Assembly (NCBI GenBank): GCA_030608125.1
Contig: JAUWEU010000026.1
Span: 1 to 8,402, forward strand
Reading direction: 5' to 3'
Length of the DNA: 8,402 nt
Source: Dehalococcoidia bacterium
GTDB lineage: Bacteria > Chloroflexota > Dehalococcoidia > Dehalococcoidales > W498
The notes under the pieces are model-generated. The model searched no databases. It was given only the letters and a program-made list of their open reading frames with translations, and was not told the origin of the DNA. Positions 1 through 6,421 of the stretch are shown here, piece after piece; position 1 is the stretch's first letter, and every line of letters begins with the position of its first letter. Made by a program: the position numbers and the translations under genes.

Positions 1-2
1 TT

Positions 3-770
3 GACCCTGATGCACCGCCAGCCAGTTTCAAGGTTGATACTGCCACCAATAAGGTGGTGCCGCCACCAGGGGTATCGCCAGTAATTAGCCCCTTTGATGA
101 GCAGGCAGTAGAGGCAGCACTAAGAATTAAGGATGCCCAGAGTGGTAAAATCACGGTTATAAGCCTGGGCATTAATCTACTCATAGATGTACTAAGGAAA
201 TCGCTGTCTATGGGGGCTGATGAGCTTATCCTGTTACAGGATGAGGCTTTTGCCGAGGGTGATAGCTGGTCAACAGCCTACGCCCTGGCTATGGCTATCA
301 AGAAAATAGATGACTATGACCTCATCTTTTGCGGCAGGCAGGCTGCTGACTGGGATGCAGGGCAGGTAGGCTCAGGCATCGCTGACTTCCTCGGGCTACC
401 TAGTGTAACCGTAGCCCAAAAAATAGACATCACTGATGGTAAGGCAAGAGTAGAACGGGTAACTGATGACGGCTATGAGGTTATTGAAATACCCTTGCCT
501 GCCTTGATTACAGTAAGCAATGAGCTTGGTGAGCCTCGCTACCCAACTTTAAAAAGGATTATGGCAGCTAAGAAAAACCAGCCTATTATCTGGAAACCAG
601 CCGATATAGGTGTTGACCCCGCCCAAATTGGCGCTGCTGGCCGTCGTGCCAGGCTGCTCAAGCTACTCCAACCAGTTAGTGAGGTGAAGTGCCAGATTAT
701 AGAAGGAGAAAGCCCTGAAGAGGCAGCAGTTAATCTAGCCCTCAAACTCAGGGAAGCTAAAATACTATAA
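3..770 (+). CDS. etfB: Electron transfer flavoprotein beta subunit, 5' end cut off by window edge
   Basis: EtfB is the AMP-binding subunit of the cytoplasmic EtfAB heterodimer, which collects electrons from acyl-CoA or other flavin dehydrogenases. The frame is open to the left edge. The first visible residues, DPDAPPASFKVD, match the family's N-terminus just after the usual MxIxVCxKQVPD start, so only about 10-12 residues are missing. A GTG at 54 lies inside this conserved region and is not the start. About 255 residues are visible. Supporting motifs are SPFDEQAVEAALRIKD near the N-terminus, the nucleotide-site block CGRQAADWDAGQVG, the EtfB signature (VERVTDDGYEVIEIPLPALI), EPRYPTLKRIMAAKK, and the family-typical C-terminus ending in LALKLREAKIL. 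The stop lies 11 bp before a small gene, and etfA follows, so co-transcription is likely. Whether this is an ordinary or a bifurcating ETF cannot be decided here, because the FixC/FixX or dehydrogenase partners are not visible. Confidence 0.96.
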   Translation, partial: DPDAPPASFKVDTATNKVVPPPGVSPVISPFDEQAVEAALRIKDAQSGKITVISLGINLLIDVLRKSLSMGADELILLQDEAFAEGDSWSTAYALAMAIKKIDDYDLIFCGRQAADWDAGQVGSGIADFLGLPSVTVAQKIDITDGKARVERVTDDGYEVIEIPLPALITVSNELGEPRYPTLKRIMAAKKNQPIIWKPADIGVDPAQIGAAGRRARLLKLLQPVSEVKCQIIEGESPEEAAVNLALKLREAKIL

Positions 771-781
771 AGGAGGCTGGG

Positions 782-973
782 ATGAGCATTATTGTTGTTA
801 AGCGCGAAGGTAGAGTGGGAATGTGGCACAATCAAGAGAGCGGTAGATATGGGGTTTATCTGTATGAACATGAGGGATGGCGTGAAGATGAGCCGTGGTT
901 ATTGTTTGCGATTAGGAATAGCGAAGAGGGCGCCCTTGAAATCTTTGATGCAGTTGCCAGCTTGCTCAGATAG
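782..973 (+). CDS. Small protein of unknown function between etfB and etfA (63 aa)
   Basis: This 63-residue protein matches no family I recognise. The start is well supported: a perfect AGGAGG at 771-776 sits 5 bp before the ATG, and the gene begins 11 bp after the etfB stop. The protein is soluble-looking, with no signal peptide or membrane segment. It starts MSIIVVKREGR, has an aromatic and acidic middle (YGVYLYEHEGW, then REDEPWLLFAIRN), and ends in a probable helix (EEGALEIFDAVASLL). It has no cysteines, so it is not a ferredoxin-like partner of EtfAB. The alternating beta-type N-terminal half and helical tail would fit a small compact alpha/beta fold, but that is only inference. Its placement suggests co-expression with the ETF. 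It could instead be a lineage-specific insertion with no link to electron transfer. Confidence 0.72.
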   Translation: MSIIVVKREGRVGMWHNQESGRYGVYLYEHEGWREDEPWLLFAIRNSEEGALEIFDAVASLLR

Positions 974-1035
974 CTCTTGTGCGATGCTCACTCAAAGACA
1001 CCTTTGTTGTTTATAGAGTCCATTTAGTAGAGGAA

Positions 1036-1115
1036 TTAAAAGGGGCGAAGCCCCTTTAAGGAATTATCTTCCCCTTCCCCTTTTCAAGGGGAAGGGGATA
1101 AAGGGGATGGGGTTA
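1036..1115 (+). repeat. Intergenic composite hairpin repeat, copy 1 (forward)
   Basis: This copy has three parts in order. Hairpin 1 pairs 1039-1046 with 1050-1057 around a GAA loop; its core GCGAAGC is known to fold as an unusually stable mini-hairpin. Hairpin 2 is a perfect 13-bp stem pairing 1070-1082 with 1086-1098 around a TTC loop, with C tracts on one side and G tracts on the other. An ATAAA spacer and two more G4 tracts follow, at 1103-1106 and 1109-1112. The same order occurs at 5235-5326 and, reversed, at 6609-6683. It carries no coding sequence. It may be a small non-autonomous mobile repeat (MITE- or REP-like), but no source transposase or target duplication is seen. Confidence 0.8.
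1088..1112 (+). promoter_or_regulatory. Potential G-quadruplex in the etfA leader
   Basis: Four runs of exactly four Gs lie at 1088-1091, 1094-1097, 1103-1106 and 1109-1112, with loops of 2, 5 and 2 bases. This satisfies the standard intramolecular quadruplex pattern with four possible tetrads. It is on the sense strand, ending 31 bp before the etfA ATG and 16 bp before the Shine-Dalgarno sequence. The first two G runs are also the 3' arm of hairpin 2, so quadruplex and hairpin are mutually exclusive folds. A regulatory effect on etfA is inference; the motif itself is plain in the sequence. Confidence 0.5.
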
Positions 1116-1142
1116 TTAAAGCATGACTAAGGAGGTAAATCC

Positions 1143-2141
1143 ATGGCTGAATACAAAGGTGTTATGATTTATTGTGAGGTTACAGAAGGAAAGTTAGCGG
1201 CGATTACAACCGAACTATTGGGTTGCGGCAGAAAGCTGGCTAATGACCTGGGAGAAGAATTATGCGCCGCATTAATTGGCAGTGATGTAAGTGATATAGC
1301 CAATGAAGCCATTGCCTTTGGCGCCGATAAGGTATATGTAGTTAATGACCCATTACTTAAAGATTACCAGACAGATTCCTATGTATCAGTTATGGAGAAG
1401 GTAATCAAGCAAGTGACGCCCCAGATTCTTATTCTGGGACAGAACTCCACCGGTCGTGACCTAGCCCCCCGCTTAGCCTTCAGGCTAGAGACAGCAGCCA
1501 CTATGGACTGCCTAGAGCTAGCTATTGACCCTGACTCAAAGCGGCTACTACAAACCAAACCCGTCTACGGGGGAAATGCTCAAGCTGTCTTTACCTATGA
1601 GACCTACCCCCAGATAGCTACGGTTAGAGTCAAAGCCATGTCACCCCTAGAGCCAGACCCATCAAGGCAAGGGGAAGTCATCACTATTGAGGCTGGTTTA
1701 GACCCATCAGCCATAAGAACCAAAGTCCTGGAGAAGGTGCGAGAAGAAATAGAAGGGATAAAACTGGAGGACGCTGAGGTAGTAGTCAGCGGAGGTAGAG
1801 GTATTGGCAGTGCCGATGGTTTTAAGCAATTAGAAGAACTGGCTAAAATGCTGAAGGGAGCAGTAGGTGCTAGCAGACCACCCATTGATAACGGCTGGGC
1901 GCCAGCCGGGCTGCAGATAGGACTCACCGGTAAAATTATTACCCCCAACCTTTACATTGCTGTTGCTCTCTCTGGTGCTAGCCAACACATAGCTGGTTGT
2001 TCCGGCTCCAAGAATATCGTAGCCATAAATAAAGACCCTGAGGCAAATATCTTCAAAGTAGCCCACTATGGTATAGTCGGCGACTGGAAACAGATAATAC
2101 CTGCTTTCAGTAGCAAGATTAAAGAGCTTCTGGCTGGGTAA
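1143..2141 (+). CDS. etfA: Electron transfer flavoprotein alpha subunit
   Basis: EtfA carries the FAD of the EtfAB heterodimer and pairs with the EtfB encoded just upstream. At 332 residues it has the usual length. The N-terminal alpha/beta domain (about 1-200) includes the [16 protein letters not shown] block and the TKPVYGGNA segment. The C-terminal FAD domain has [12 protein letters not shown], then [20 protein letters not shown]. At residues 270-296 it has the full EtfA signature, [13 protein letters not shown] followed by [14 protein letters not shown], with the Q281-H282 pair conserved. The N-terminus has no ferredoxin-type [4Fe-4S] extension, unlike some clostridial EtfA proteins. The start is supported by AAGGAGG at 1129-1135, 7 bp before the ATG. 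Unlike the tight etfB junction, 169 bp containing a hairpin repeat separate etfA from the preceding small gene, which could lower or uncouple its expression. It ends 43 bp from the convergent EF-G-like gene. Confidence 0.97.
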   Translation: MAEYKGVMIYCEVTEGKLAAITTELLGCGRKLANDLGEELCAALIGSDVSDIANEAIAFGADKVYVVNDPLLKDYQTDSYVSVMEKVIKQVTPQILILGQNSTGRDLAPRLAFRLETAATMDCLELAIDPDSKRLLQTKPVYGGNAQAVFTYETYPQIATVRVKAMSPLEPDPSRQGEVITIEAGLDPSAIRTKVLEKVREEIEGIKLEDAEVVVSGGRGIGSADGFKQLEELAKMLKGAVGASRPPIDNGWAPAGLQIGLTGKIITPNLYIAVALSGASQHIAGCSGSKNIVAINKDPEANIFKVAHYGIVGDWKQIIPAFSSKIKELLAG

Positions 2142-2184
2142 AGCTGATACGACTCATAAGCATTGCGAATAAACCCAACTAGAG

Positions 2185-4242
2185 CTAAGCCTTCTCAGCT
2201 TGCCTTTCAGCAATAATCTTTTGGGTAATGTGAGGCGGCACCTCTTCGTAGTGGCTAAACTCCATAGTGTAGCTGCCCCTGCCCTGAGTTGTTGATTTCA
2301 GGTCTATGGCATAGCGTAAAACCTCAGCCAGGGGCACCTGAGCCTCAATAACATTGATTCCACGTTCAGGGTTCATCCCCTGCACCCGGGCTCGCTTGGT
2401 ATTTAGGTCACCAACAATATCACCGGTGAAGTCTTCAGGAACGGTTACCCTAATATTCATTATTGGCTCAAGCAGAATAGGTTGCCCCTGGGATAATCCC
2501 TTCTTCAGCGCCCCCGCCCCGGCAATCTTGAAGCATATATCTGAGGAATCAACCGGGTGGAAGCTACCATCATAGACTCTTGTCCTTATGTCAACAACTG
2601 GGTAGCGAGCTAAAACTCCCTCCTGAATGGCTTCATTAACCCCCTTTTCTACCGCCGGAATATAATTCCTTGGTATACGGCCACCTACTACCTTACTAAC
2701 AAACTCGTGACCGCTGCCACGAGGTAAGGGCTCAAGCTCGAGCAAGACATGCCCAAATTGACCATGCCCTCCTGTTTGCTTCTTATGCTTATACTCAGCT
2801 TTGGCTGGCACAGTAATAGTCTCTTTATATGGAACCTTGGGAATTTCCAGCTCGACACCGACACCGAACTTACGCATCATCTTCTCCGCCGCCACCTCAA
2901 GGTGAGTCTCTCCAATTCCTGATAAAATGGTCTCGCTGGTATCAGCCTCCCTATGCACCCGAAGGGTAGGGTCTTCCTCAGATAGCCTAGATAATGCGGC
3001 TCCTAGCTTGTCCAAATCAGCCTTAGTCTTAGGATACACCGCCTCATTAAAAACCGGTTCAGGAAACAGAATAGGCTCAATTCTCACTGGCTTGTCCCGA
3101 CTACACAATGTATCCCCAGTACTGGTTAGGCTCAATTTGGCTACCGCCCCCATATCTCCAGCCCTGAGCTGAGATACCGGCTCCTGGGTCTTGCCTCTCA
3201 AAATAAATAGCTGACCTATGCGCTCTACCCCACCCTGGGTAGCATTCCACACCTGAGAATTACTATCAATAACACCATTGTAAACCCGAAAATAGGTAAG
3301 CTTACCGACATAGGGGTCAGCACTAGTCTTAAACACCAGGGCAGCTAACGGAGCATCCTGACTAGGCTCAACTGCCTGTTTGGCTGAGTCGTCAGCCATA
3401 ATTACCTCCCGCTCCTTAGGTGACGGCAGATAATTATATATGGTATCCATTAACCAGCTAATCCCTACATTTTGCAGGGCTGAGCCAGCTAGGATAGGGA
3501 TAATCCTGCCACTTATTATTGCCTGCCGTAAACCATCACTTAATTCCTCCAGGCTGAACTCCTCACCGCCCAGATACTTCTCAATAAGCCTATCATCAAC
3601 TTCAGCTATTGCCTCTATCAGCTTCTCCCGGAATGAATCAACTTGGGTTTGCATTGCCGATGGTATTTCAGCCTCTTTAGCCGGAGAACCGATATAGCTC
3701 TTCATTGTCAGCAGGTCAACTATCCCCTGGAAAGTTTGGTGGGCACCTATGGCTAACTGCACTGGCAGGCATCTAGCGCCAAACTTTGACTGAACTTCAT
3801 CTACCGTCCGGTAGAAGTTAGCGTTCTCACGGTCCATCTTATTAACCAAGATAAGACGAGGCAGGTTGGCTTCCTCACTATATGCCCACACCTGCTCAGT
3901 GCCAACTTCAACCCCAGAAGCAGCACAGACCACAATTACTGCCCCTTCACCAACCCGTATCGCTGCCTTGACTTCACCGACAAAGTCGGAATAACCAGGG
4001 GTATCAATAAGGTTTATCTTAGCCCCCTTCCAGTAACAGGGAAGCATAGTTAAATTAATACTAATCTTGCGCTTTACTTCCTCCGGGTCATAATCTGAGG
4101 TAGTAGCCCCGTCATCAACCTTGCCCAATCGTGGGATGGCTCCAGCAGTAAATAAAATTGCTTCTGATAGCGATGTCTTGCCGGCGCCACAATGAGATAG
4201 TAAAACAAGGTTACGAATATTATCCAGTCCATATTGCTCCAT
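2185..4242 (-). CDS. EF-G-like translational GTPase (EF-G2/FusA2 type)
   Basis: This is a full-length (685 aa) paralogue of elongation factor G, with all five domains visible. The G domain (1-~290) has the P-loop SHCGAGKT (16-23), switch I with RKISI (58-62), DTPGYSDF (80-87), NKMD (134-137) and GSA (253-255). Domain II spans about 295-390, domain III about 395-470, domain IV about 475-595 with tip loop SFHPVDSSD (His562 kept), and domain V about 596-670. Two departures from housekeeping EF-G stand out: the catalytic switch-II His of DTPGHVDF is Tyr84, and the switch-I Thr of RGITI is Ser61. As I recall, the His-to-Tyr change is shared by EF-G2/FusA2-type proteins, whose role is unclear, and a separate fusA would be expected elsewhere. 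The start ATG has an AGGTGAG-like ribosome site and a good promoter upstream. The gene is convergent with etfA. Confidence 0.93.
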   Translation of the reverse strand: MEQYGLDNIRNLVLLSHCGAGKTSLSEAILFTAGAIPRLGKVDDGATTSDYDPEEVKRKISINLTMLPCYWKGAKINLIDTPGYSDFVGEVKAAIRVGEGAVIVVCAASGVEVGTEQVWAYSEEANLPRLILVNKMDRENANFYRTVDEVQSKFGARCLPVQLAIGAHQTFQGIVDLLTMKSYIGSPAKEAEIPSAMQTQVDSFREKLIEAIAEVDDRLIEKYLGGEEFSLEELSDGLRQAIISGRIIPILAGSALQNVGISWLMDTIYNYLPSPKEREVIMADDSAKQAVEPSQDAPLAALVFKTSADPYVGKLTYFRVYNGVIDSNSQVWNATQGGVERIGQLFILRGKTQEPVSQLRAGDMGAVAKLSLTSTGDTLCSRDKPVRIEPILFPEPVFNEAVYPKTKADLDKLGAALSRLSEEDPTLRVHREADTSETILSGIGETHLEVAAEKMMRKFGVGVELEIPKVPYKETITVPAKAEYKHKKQTGGHGQFGHVLLELEPLPRGSGHEFVSKVVGGRIPRNYIPAVEKGVNEAIQEGVLARYPVVDIRTRVYDGSFHPVDSSDICFKIAGAGALKKGLSQGQPILLEPIMNIRVTVPEDFTGDIVGDLNTKRARVQGMNPERGINVIEAQVPLAEVLRYAIDLKSTTQGRGSYTMEFSHYEEVPPHITQKIIAERQAEKA

Positions 4243-4276
4243 CTACTCACCTACTCTCTAGAGGTTATTCGACACT

Positions 4277-4306
4277 ATTATACCCACAATTAAGGAGACT
4301 CGGCAA
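4277..4306 (-). promoter_or_regulatory. Sigma-70-type promoter for the EF-G-like gene
   Basis: Read on the - strand, a -35 box TTGCCG (4301-4306) and a perfect -10 box TATAAT (4277-4282) are separated by 18 bp. They lie 35 bp upstream of the EF-G-like start codon, giving a predicted leader of about 28 bases. The site occupies most of the short gap after the transglutaminase-like gene, so the GTPase can probably be transcribed separately from it. Confidence 0.6.
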
Positions 4307-4325
4307 GCAACTATCGTGGTAAGGG

Positions 4326-5159
4326 TTAGCGAGCACGGCGCCTTCTTCTTCTGAACAAAGGCAGGAACCACAACAAGAGAATTATGCTGAAAAATGGGAA
4401 GGGCTGCGATGAGGTGCCCTTGCCTGTGGTGGTAATAGCACTAGAGGGTACAGCCGGCGGTTTTACCGCAGCTGCGGTCTCCGCTTTTATTTCGTATGCC
4501 GCCAGCTCGACGCCAATAAACTCCTTGGATACCCAGCCAAACGGGTTATTTTTGCCTGTTGCCTCAGCCCAGACCCAGCCTGGCTCACCCTCCAGCTCAA
4601 AAACCGCAGTTGCTTTATTATAGTCAGGTAGATAGACCAGTACTGCGGTATGACCCCTGCCAACCACTATAGCCGAGCGGTAGCCGGCACCCTTATACAT
4701 AACCGCCAGTAGTACAGCACTATCTTCACAATCACCATAACCAAGCCCTTTTTCAACAATAGTAGTAGCCAGCTCATCCGCATTTAGGGCAAACTCTTCA
4801 CATTTGAACTGGTCTATATCAGGGGTATAGTTTACCCTATCCCGGACAAAATAAAATACCTGCTTTGCCCTCGGCAATGGGTCTGGATATTTCTCGGCAA
4901 TCTGCTCCCCCAAGCTATAGGCTAGGTCGGCATTCTCCCCCAGGCTCTCAAAAGCTATAACCGGACGGAAGGTTGTCTCAGTTATTTGATAAAAACCGTC
5001 TTCACCAAAGGCTCTGGTTCTACATACCCCCCAGTCATCAAATACATCACTATTCACCTCAGAGAAACCTGCCGATGGAGTTGCTGACACATAACCAGCA
5101 GTGGTCAATCCAGCTACTAACACAAATATTAAGCTTAGTAATACCTTAATCCTGTTCAT
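4326..5159 (-). CDS. Secreted transglutaminase-like protein with C-terminal membrane anchor
   Basis: This 277-residue exported protein has a transglutaminase-like (papain-fold) core. Residues 1-26 form a signal peptide (MNRIK, a hydrophobic stretch, then YVSA). The core follows: VFYFVRDRVNYTPD (101-114), the nucleophile region GYGDCEDSAVLL (Cys144), GRGHTAVL (His170), and WVWAEATG, where Glu199 stands where the third residue is usually Asp. A Pro/Ala/Thr/Ser-rich linker (226-252) leads to a C-terminal hydrophobic segment (254-269) and a tail of six arginines. The end therefore looks like an anchor or sorting tail that holds the enzyme on the outer face of the membrane. The substrate is unknown; relatives act as proteases, amidases or cross-linkers. 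Cys46 and Cys120 could form a disulfide outside the cell. The start is supported by GGGAGGT 6 bp before the ATG, inside a 14-bp palindrome. Confidence 0.85.
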   Translation of the reverse strand: MNRIKVLLSLIFVLVAGLTTAGYVSATPSAGFSEVNSDVFDDWGVCRTRAFGEDGFYQITETTFRPVIAFESLGENADLAYSLGEQIAEKYPDPLPRAKQVFYFVRDRVNYTPDIDQFKCEEFALNADELATTIVEKGLGYGDCEDSAVLLAVMYKGAGYRSAIVVGRGHTAVLVYLPDYNKATAVFELEGEPGWVWAEATGKNNPFGWVSKEFIGVELAAYEIKAETAAAVKPPAVPSSAITTTGKGTSSQPFPFFSIILLLWFLPLFRRRRRRAR

Positions 5160-5165
5160 AGATTT

Positions 5166-5179
5166 ACCTCCCGGGAGGT
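5166..5179 (-). promoter_or_regulatory. Palindromic ribosome binding site of the transglutaminase-like gene
   Basis: ACCTCCCGGGAGGT is a perfect 14-bp palindrome whose second half is the Shine-Dalgarno sequence (GGGAGGT), 6 bp before the ATG at 5159. Its first half is an exact anti-Shine-Dalgarno sequence, so the mRNA could pair with itself and hide the ribosome site. A real hairpin would need a CCGG loop and only a 5-bp stem, so the effect could be mild. It could also be a dimer-binding operator or chance. Confidence 0.4.
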
Positions 5180-5192
5180 CGTTTTTTAAGCT

Positions 5193-5221
5193 ATTCTCCC
5201 CCCTTTCGTAGGGTAACTCAA
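5193..5221 (-). promoter_or_regulatory. Weak candidate promoter for the transglutaminase-like gene
   Basis: On the - strand TTGAGT (5216-5221) and GAGAAT (5193-5198) are 17 bp apart, each matching 4 of 6 consensus bases. They lie 33 bp upstream of the start codon. The position is suitable but the match is modest, so this is tentative. Confidence 0.25.
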
Positions 5222-5234
5222 TATGAGGGTGTAT

Positions 5235-5326
5235 AAGAGGGGCGCCAGCCCCTCTTTATTATTTCCTCCCCCTCTCCATGATATGGATATATATTCCTAT
5301 CATGAGGGGGATTAAGGGGGTGAGGT
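5235..5326 (+). repeat. Intergenic composite hairpin repeat, copy 2 (forward)
   Basis: This copy has the same layout as copy 1. Hairpin 1 is a 9-bp stem (5235-5243 with 5248-5256) with a GCCA loop. Hairpin 2 pairs CCCCCT (5268-5273) with AGGGGG (5305-5310) and CATGATA (5277-5283) with TATCATG (5298-5304). An ATTAA spacer and a G5 tract (5316-5320) follow, then TGAGGT. It fills most of the 186-bp gap between the DUF350-like gene and the transglutaminase-like gene, both on the - strand. Because the stems are symmetrical it may also end transcription of the DUF350-like gene, although no T run follows on that strand. Here the G-tract part is too eroded for a four-run quadruplex. Confidence 0.7.
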
Positions 5327-5345
5327 CAATATAATAATCAAACCC

Positions 5346-5831
5346 TCATAGTGGTGTGGTTAGTGCAGCGTGGAGGATAAGACCGAAGAAAATGAGATAG
5401 CCAAAGACATAAATACCTACTGCTTCTGGACTTTTGTTGACGTTTAAAAATGGTATTCTGGGTGTTAGCTTATCAACAATATGGAAAAGGGCTATCCCAA
5501 TAAGCAGGCTTATCAGGAAGCTTATAGCTAATAACCCCAATGTTCTAAAATCAAAGATGTAGCCTAATATTGGGGCGGTTACCGCAGTCAGTGCTGTCAT
5601 GGCACCGTGAATGACAAGACCAACCAGGATGAAAAAGCCAGCAATGAACAACCCGGTGGCAACAGGACTTTCTCCGATACGCTGGCGTTGATGAATATGA
5701 GGGGTAAGAGCATCTAGCGCCCTAATTCCCAGCCACGCCAGAAGAATGGATATAAGCGCCAGCACTATAACTTTGGCTAGCCATATCAAAACGATTACCC
5801 AGAAAGGGAGTACTAAACCTAGCTCATACAT
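5346..5831 (-). CDS. DUF350-like membrane protein with internal duplication
   Basis: This 161-residue, very hydrophobic protein is made of two copies of one unit. Unit A (about 24-80) reads ALDALTPHI, a short polar loop, SPVATGLFIAGFF, then GLVIHGAMTAL. Unit B (about 104-160) reads HIVDKLTPRI, a polar loop, SPEAVGIYVFGYLIFFG, then LILHAALTTP. Matching residues include Asp40/Asp120, Thr-Pro 43-44/123-124, Pro56/Pro135 and His75/His154. The DKLTP plus hydrophobic-hairpin pattern resembles DUF350 (UPF0719) inner-membrane proteins of unknown function, which often occur as tandem units; the assignment is from memory of that pattern. About five to six membrane segments are likely. The start ATG has GGAGGG 6 bp upstream. 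It lies 25 bp after the SpoIIM-family gene, so the two are almost certainly co-transcribed. Confidence 0.8.
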   Translation of the reverse strand: MYELGLVLPFWVIVLIWLAKVIVLALISILLAWLGIRALDALTPHIHQRQRIGESPVATGLFIAGFFILVGLVIHGAMTALTAVTAPILGYIFDFRTLGLLAISFLISLLIGIALFHIVDKLTPRIPFLNVNKSPEAVGIYVFGYLIFFGLILHAALTTPL

Positions 5832-5856
5832 AAGATACCCTCCTTATTGTCCACAA

Positions 5857-6408
5857 TCAGGTTAACAGTAATGGCGTAACAAATGTTTCTATGACAGCCG
5901 CTGGCAAAAGCAAGGCAAGTGCTATCATAAGATACCTTGAATTCTGTTTCAAGTTGGGCAGTAATAGATTTCTCCTTTCCTTACTGAATAGGGCTACTAT
6001 TGCCATTGTGCCGAAGCTAAGGGCGGCTGCCTCACCCAAGATGAAAGCCGGGAGTTCAAAAATTCCATGGGGAAGCAAACCAGCTAATAGATAACCAAGG
6101 GATTCTTCCTGGATTACCATGCTTGATACGAAAGCCAAGACCCAGCCATTAACAGTTAGAGCTAGAATAGGCACCAGGCAGAAAAATGGGCTGAGGACGA
6201 AGCTCAGCAGCAGGACTGAGGCATTCTTAATAAAGATGAATAACGCAGTAAGGGCGAGAGGAAGTGAGGCTAAGAGTTCGCCAAGCTCTTCAAGGGCAGC
6301 GATATCTTCAGCCAGAAGGCTGGTGATACCAGTTGGGGTAGTCAAACTAAAGACAATACCTATGCCAAATAAGAGGATGGCAATGAAAATCCACCTTTTA
6401 TAGCTCAT
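5857..6408 (-). CDS. SpoIIM-family (DUF95) integral membrane protein
   Basis: This 183-residue polytopic membrane protein carries the hallmark of the SpoIIM/DUF95 family, GLLPHGIFELPAFILGEAAALSFG (110-133), with PHGIFELPA at 113-121. An N-terminal segment (about 6-22) precedes an outward loop. Roughly three hydrophobic stretches lie between about 50 and 100, followed by the signature helix, a basic loop KERRNLLL, and a final helix (about 160-182). In Bacillus, SpoIIM acts in engulfment, but family members are common in archaea and non-spore-formers, and no sporulation gene is near, so a sporulation role should not be assumed. The ribosome site is weak (TAGG). The gene starts 13 bp after the nitroreductase pseudogene's final stop, suggesting it now relies on that gene's old transcript or translation signals. 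The DUF350-like gene follows within 25 bp. Confidence 0.85.
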   Translation of the reverse strand: MSYKRWIFIAILLFGIGIVFSLTTPTGITSLLAEDIAALEELGELLASLPLALTALFIFIKNASVLLLSFVLSPFFCLVPILALTVNGWVLAFVSSMVIQEESLGYLLAGLLPHGIFELPAFILGEAAALSFGTMAIVALFSKERRNLLLPNLKQNSRYLMIALALLLPAAVIETFVTPLLLT

Positions 6409-6421
6409 ATCAGCCTACGCA

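Noticed and set aside
54..56. GTG as the start of etfB
   Set aside because: The frame is open upstream and the residues before it match the conserved EtfB N-terminus.
792..1016. 74-codon + strand frame overlapping the small gene after etfB
   Set aside because: It has no ribosome site, starts inside the well-supported gene at 782 and is cysteine/leucine-rich without pattern.
1123..1167. 14-codon upstream frame overlapping the etfA start
   Set aside because: It has no ribosome site of its own; its codons simply read through the etfA Shine-Dalgarno sequence.
2354..3697. Several + strand frames opposite the EF-G-like gene
   Set aside because: They are antisense shadows of a strongly conserved gene, with no ribosome sites and Ser/Leu/Pro-rich unstructured translations.
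5235..5326. CRISPR array or phage attachment site in the repeat-filled gap
   Set aside because: The repeats are single hairpin units without regular spacers, and no integrase target or tRNA gene adjoins them.
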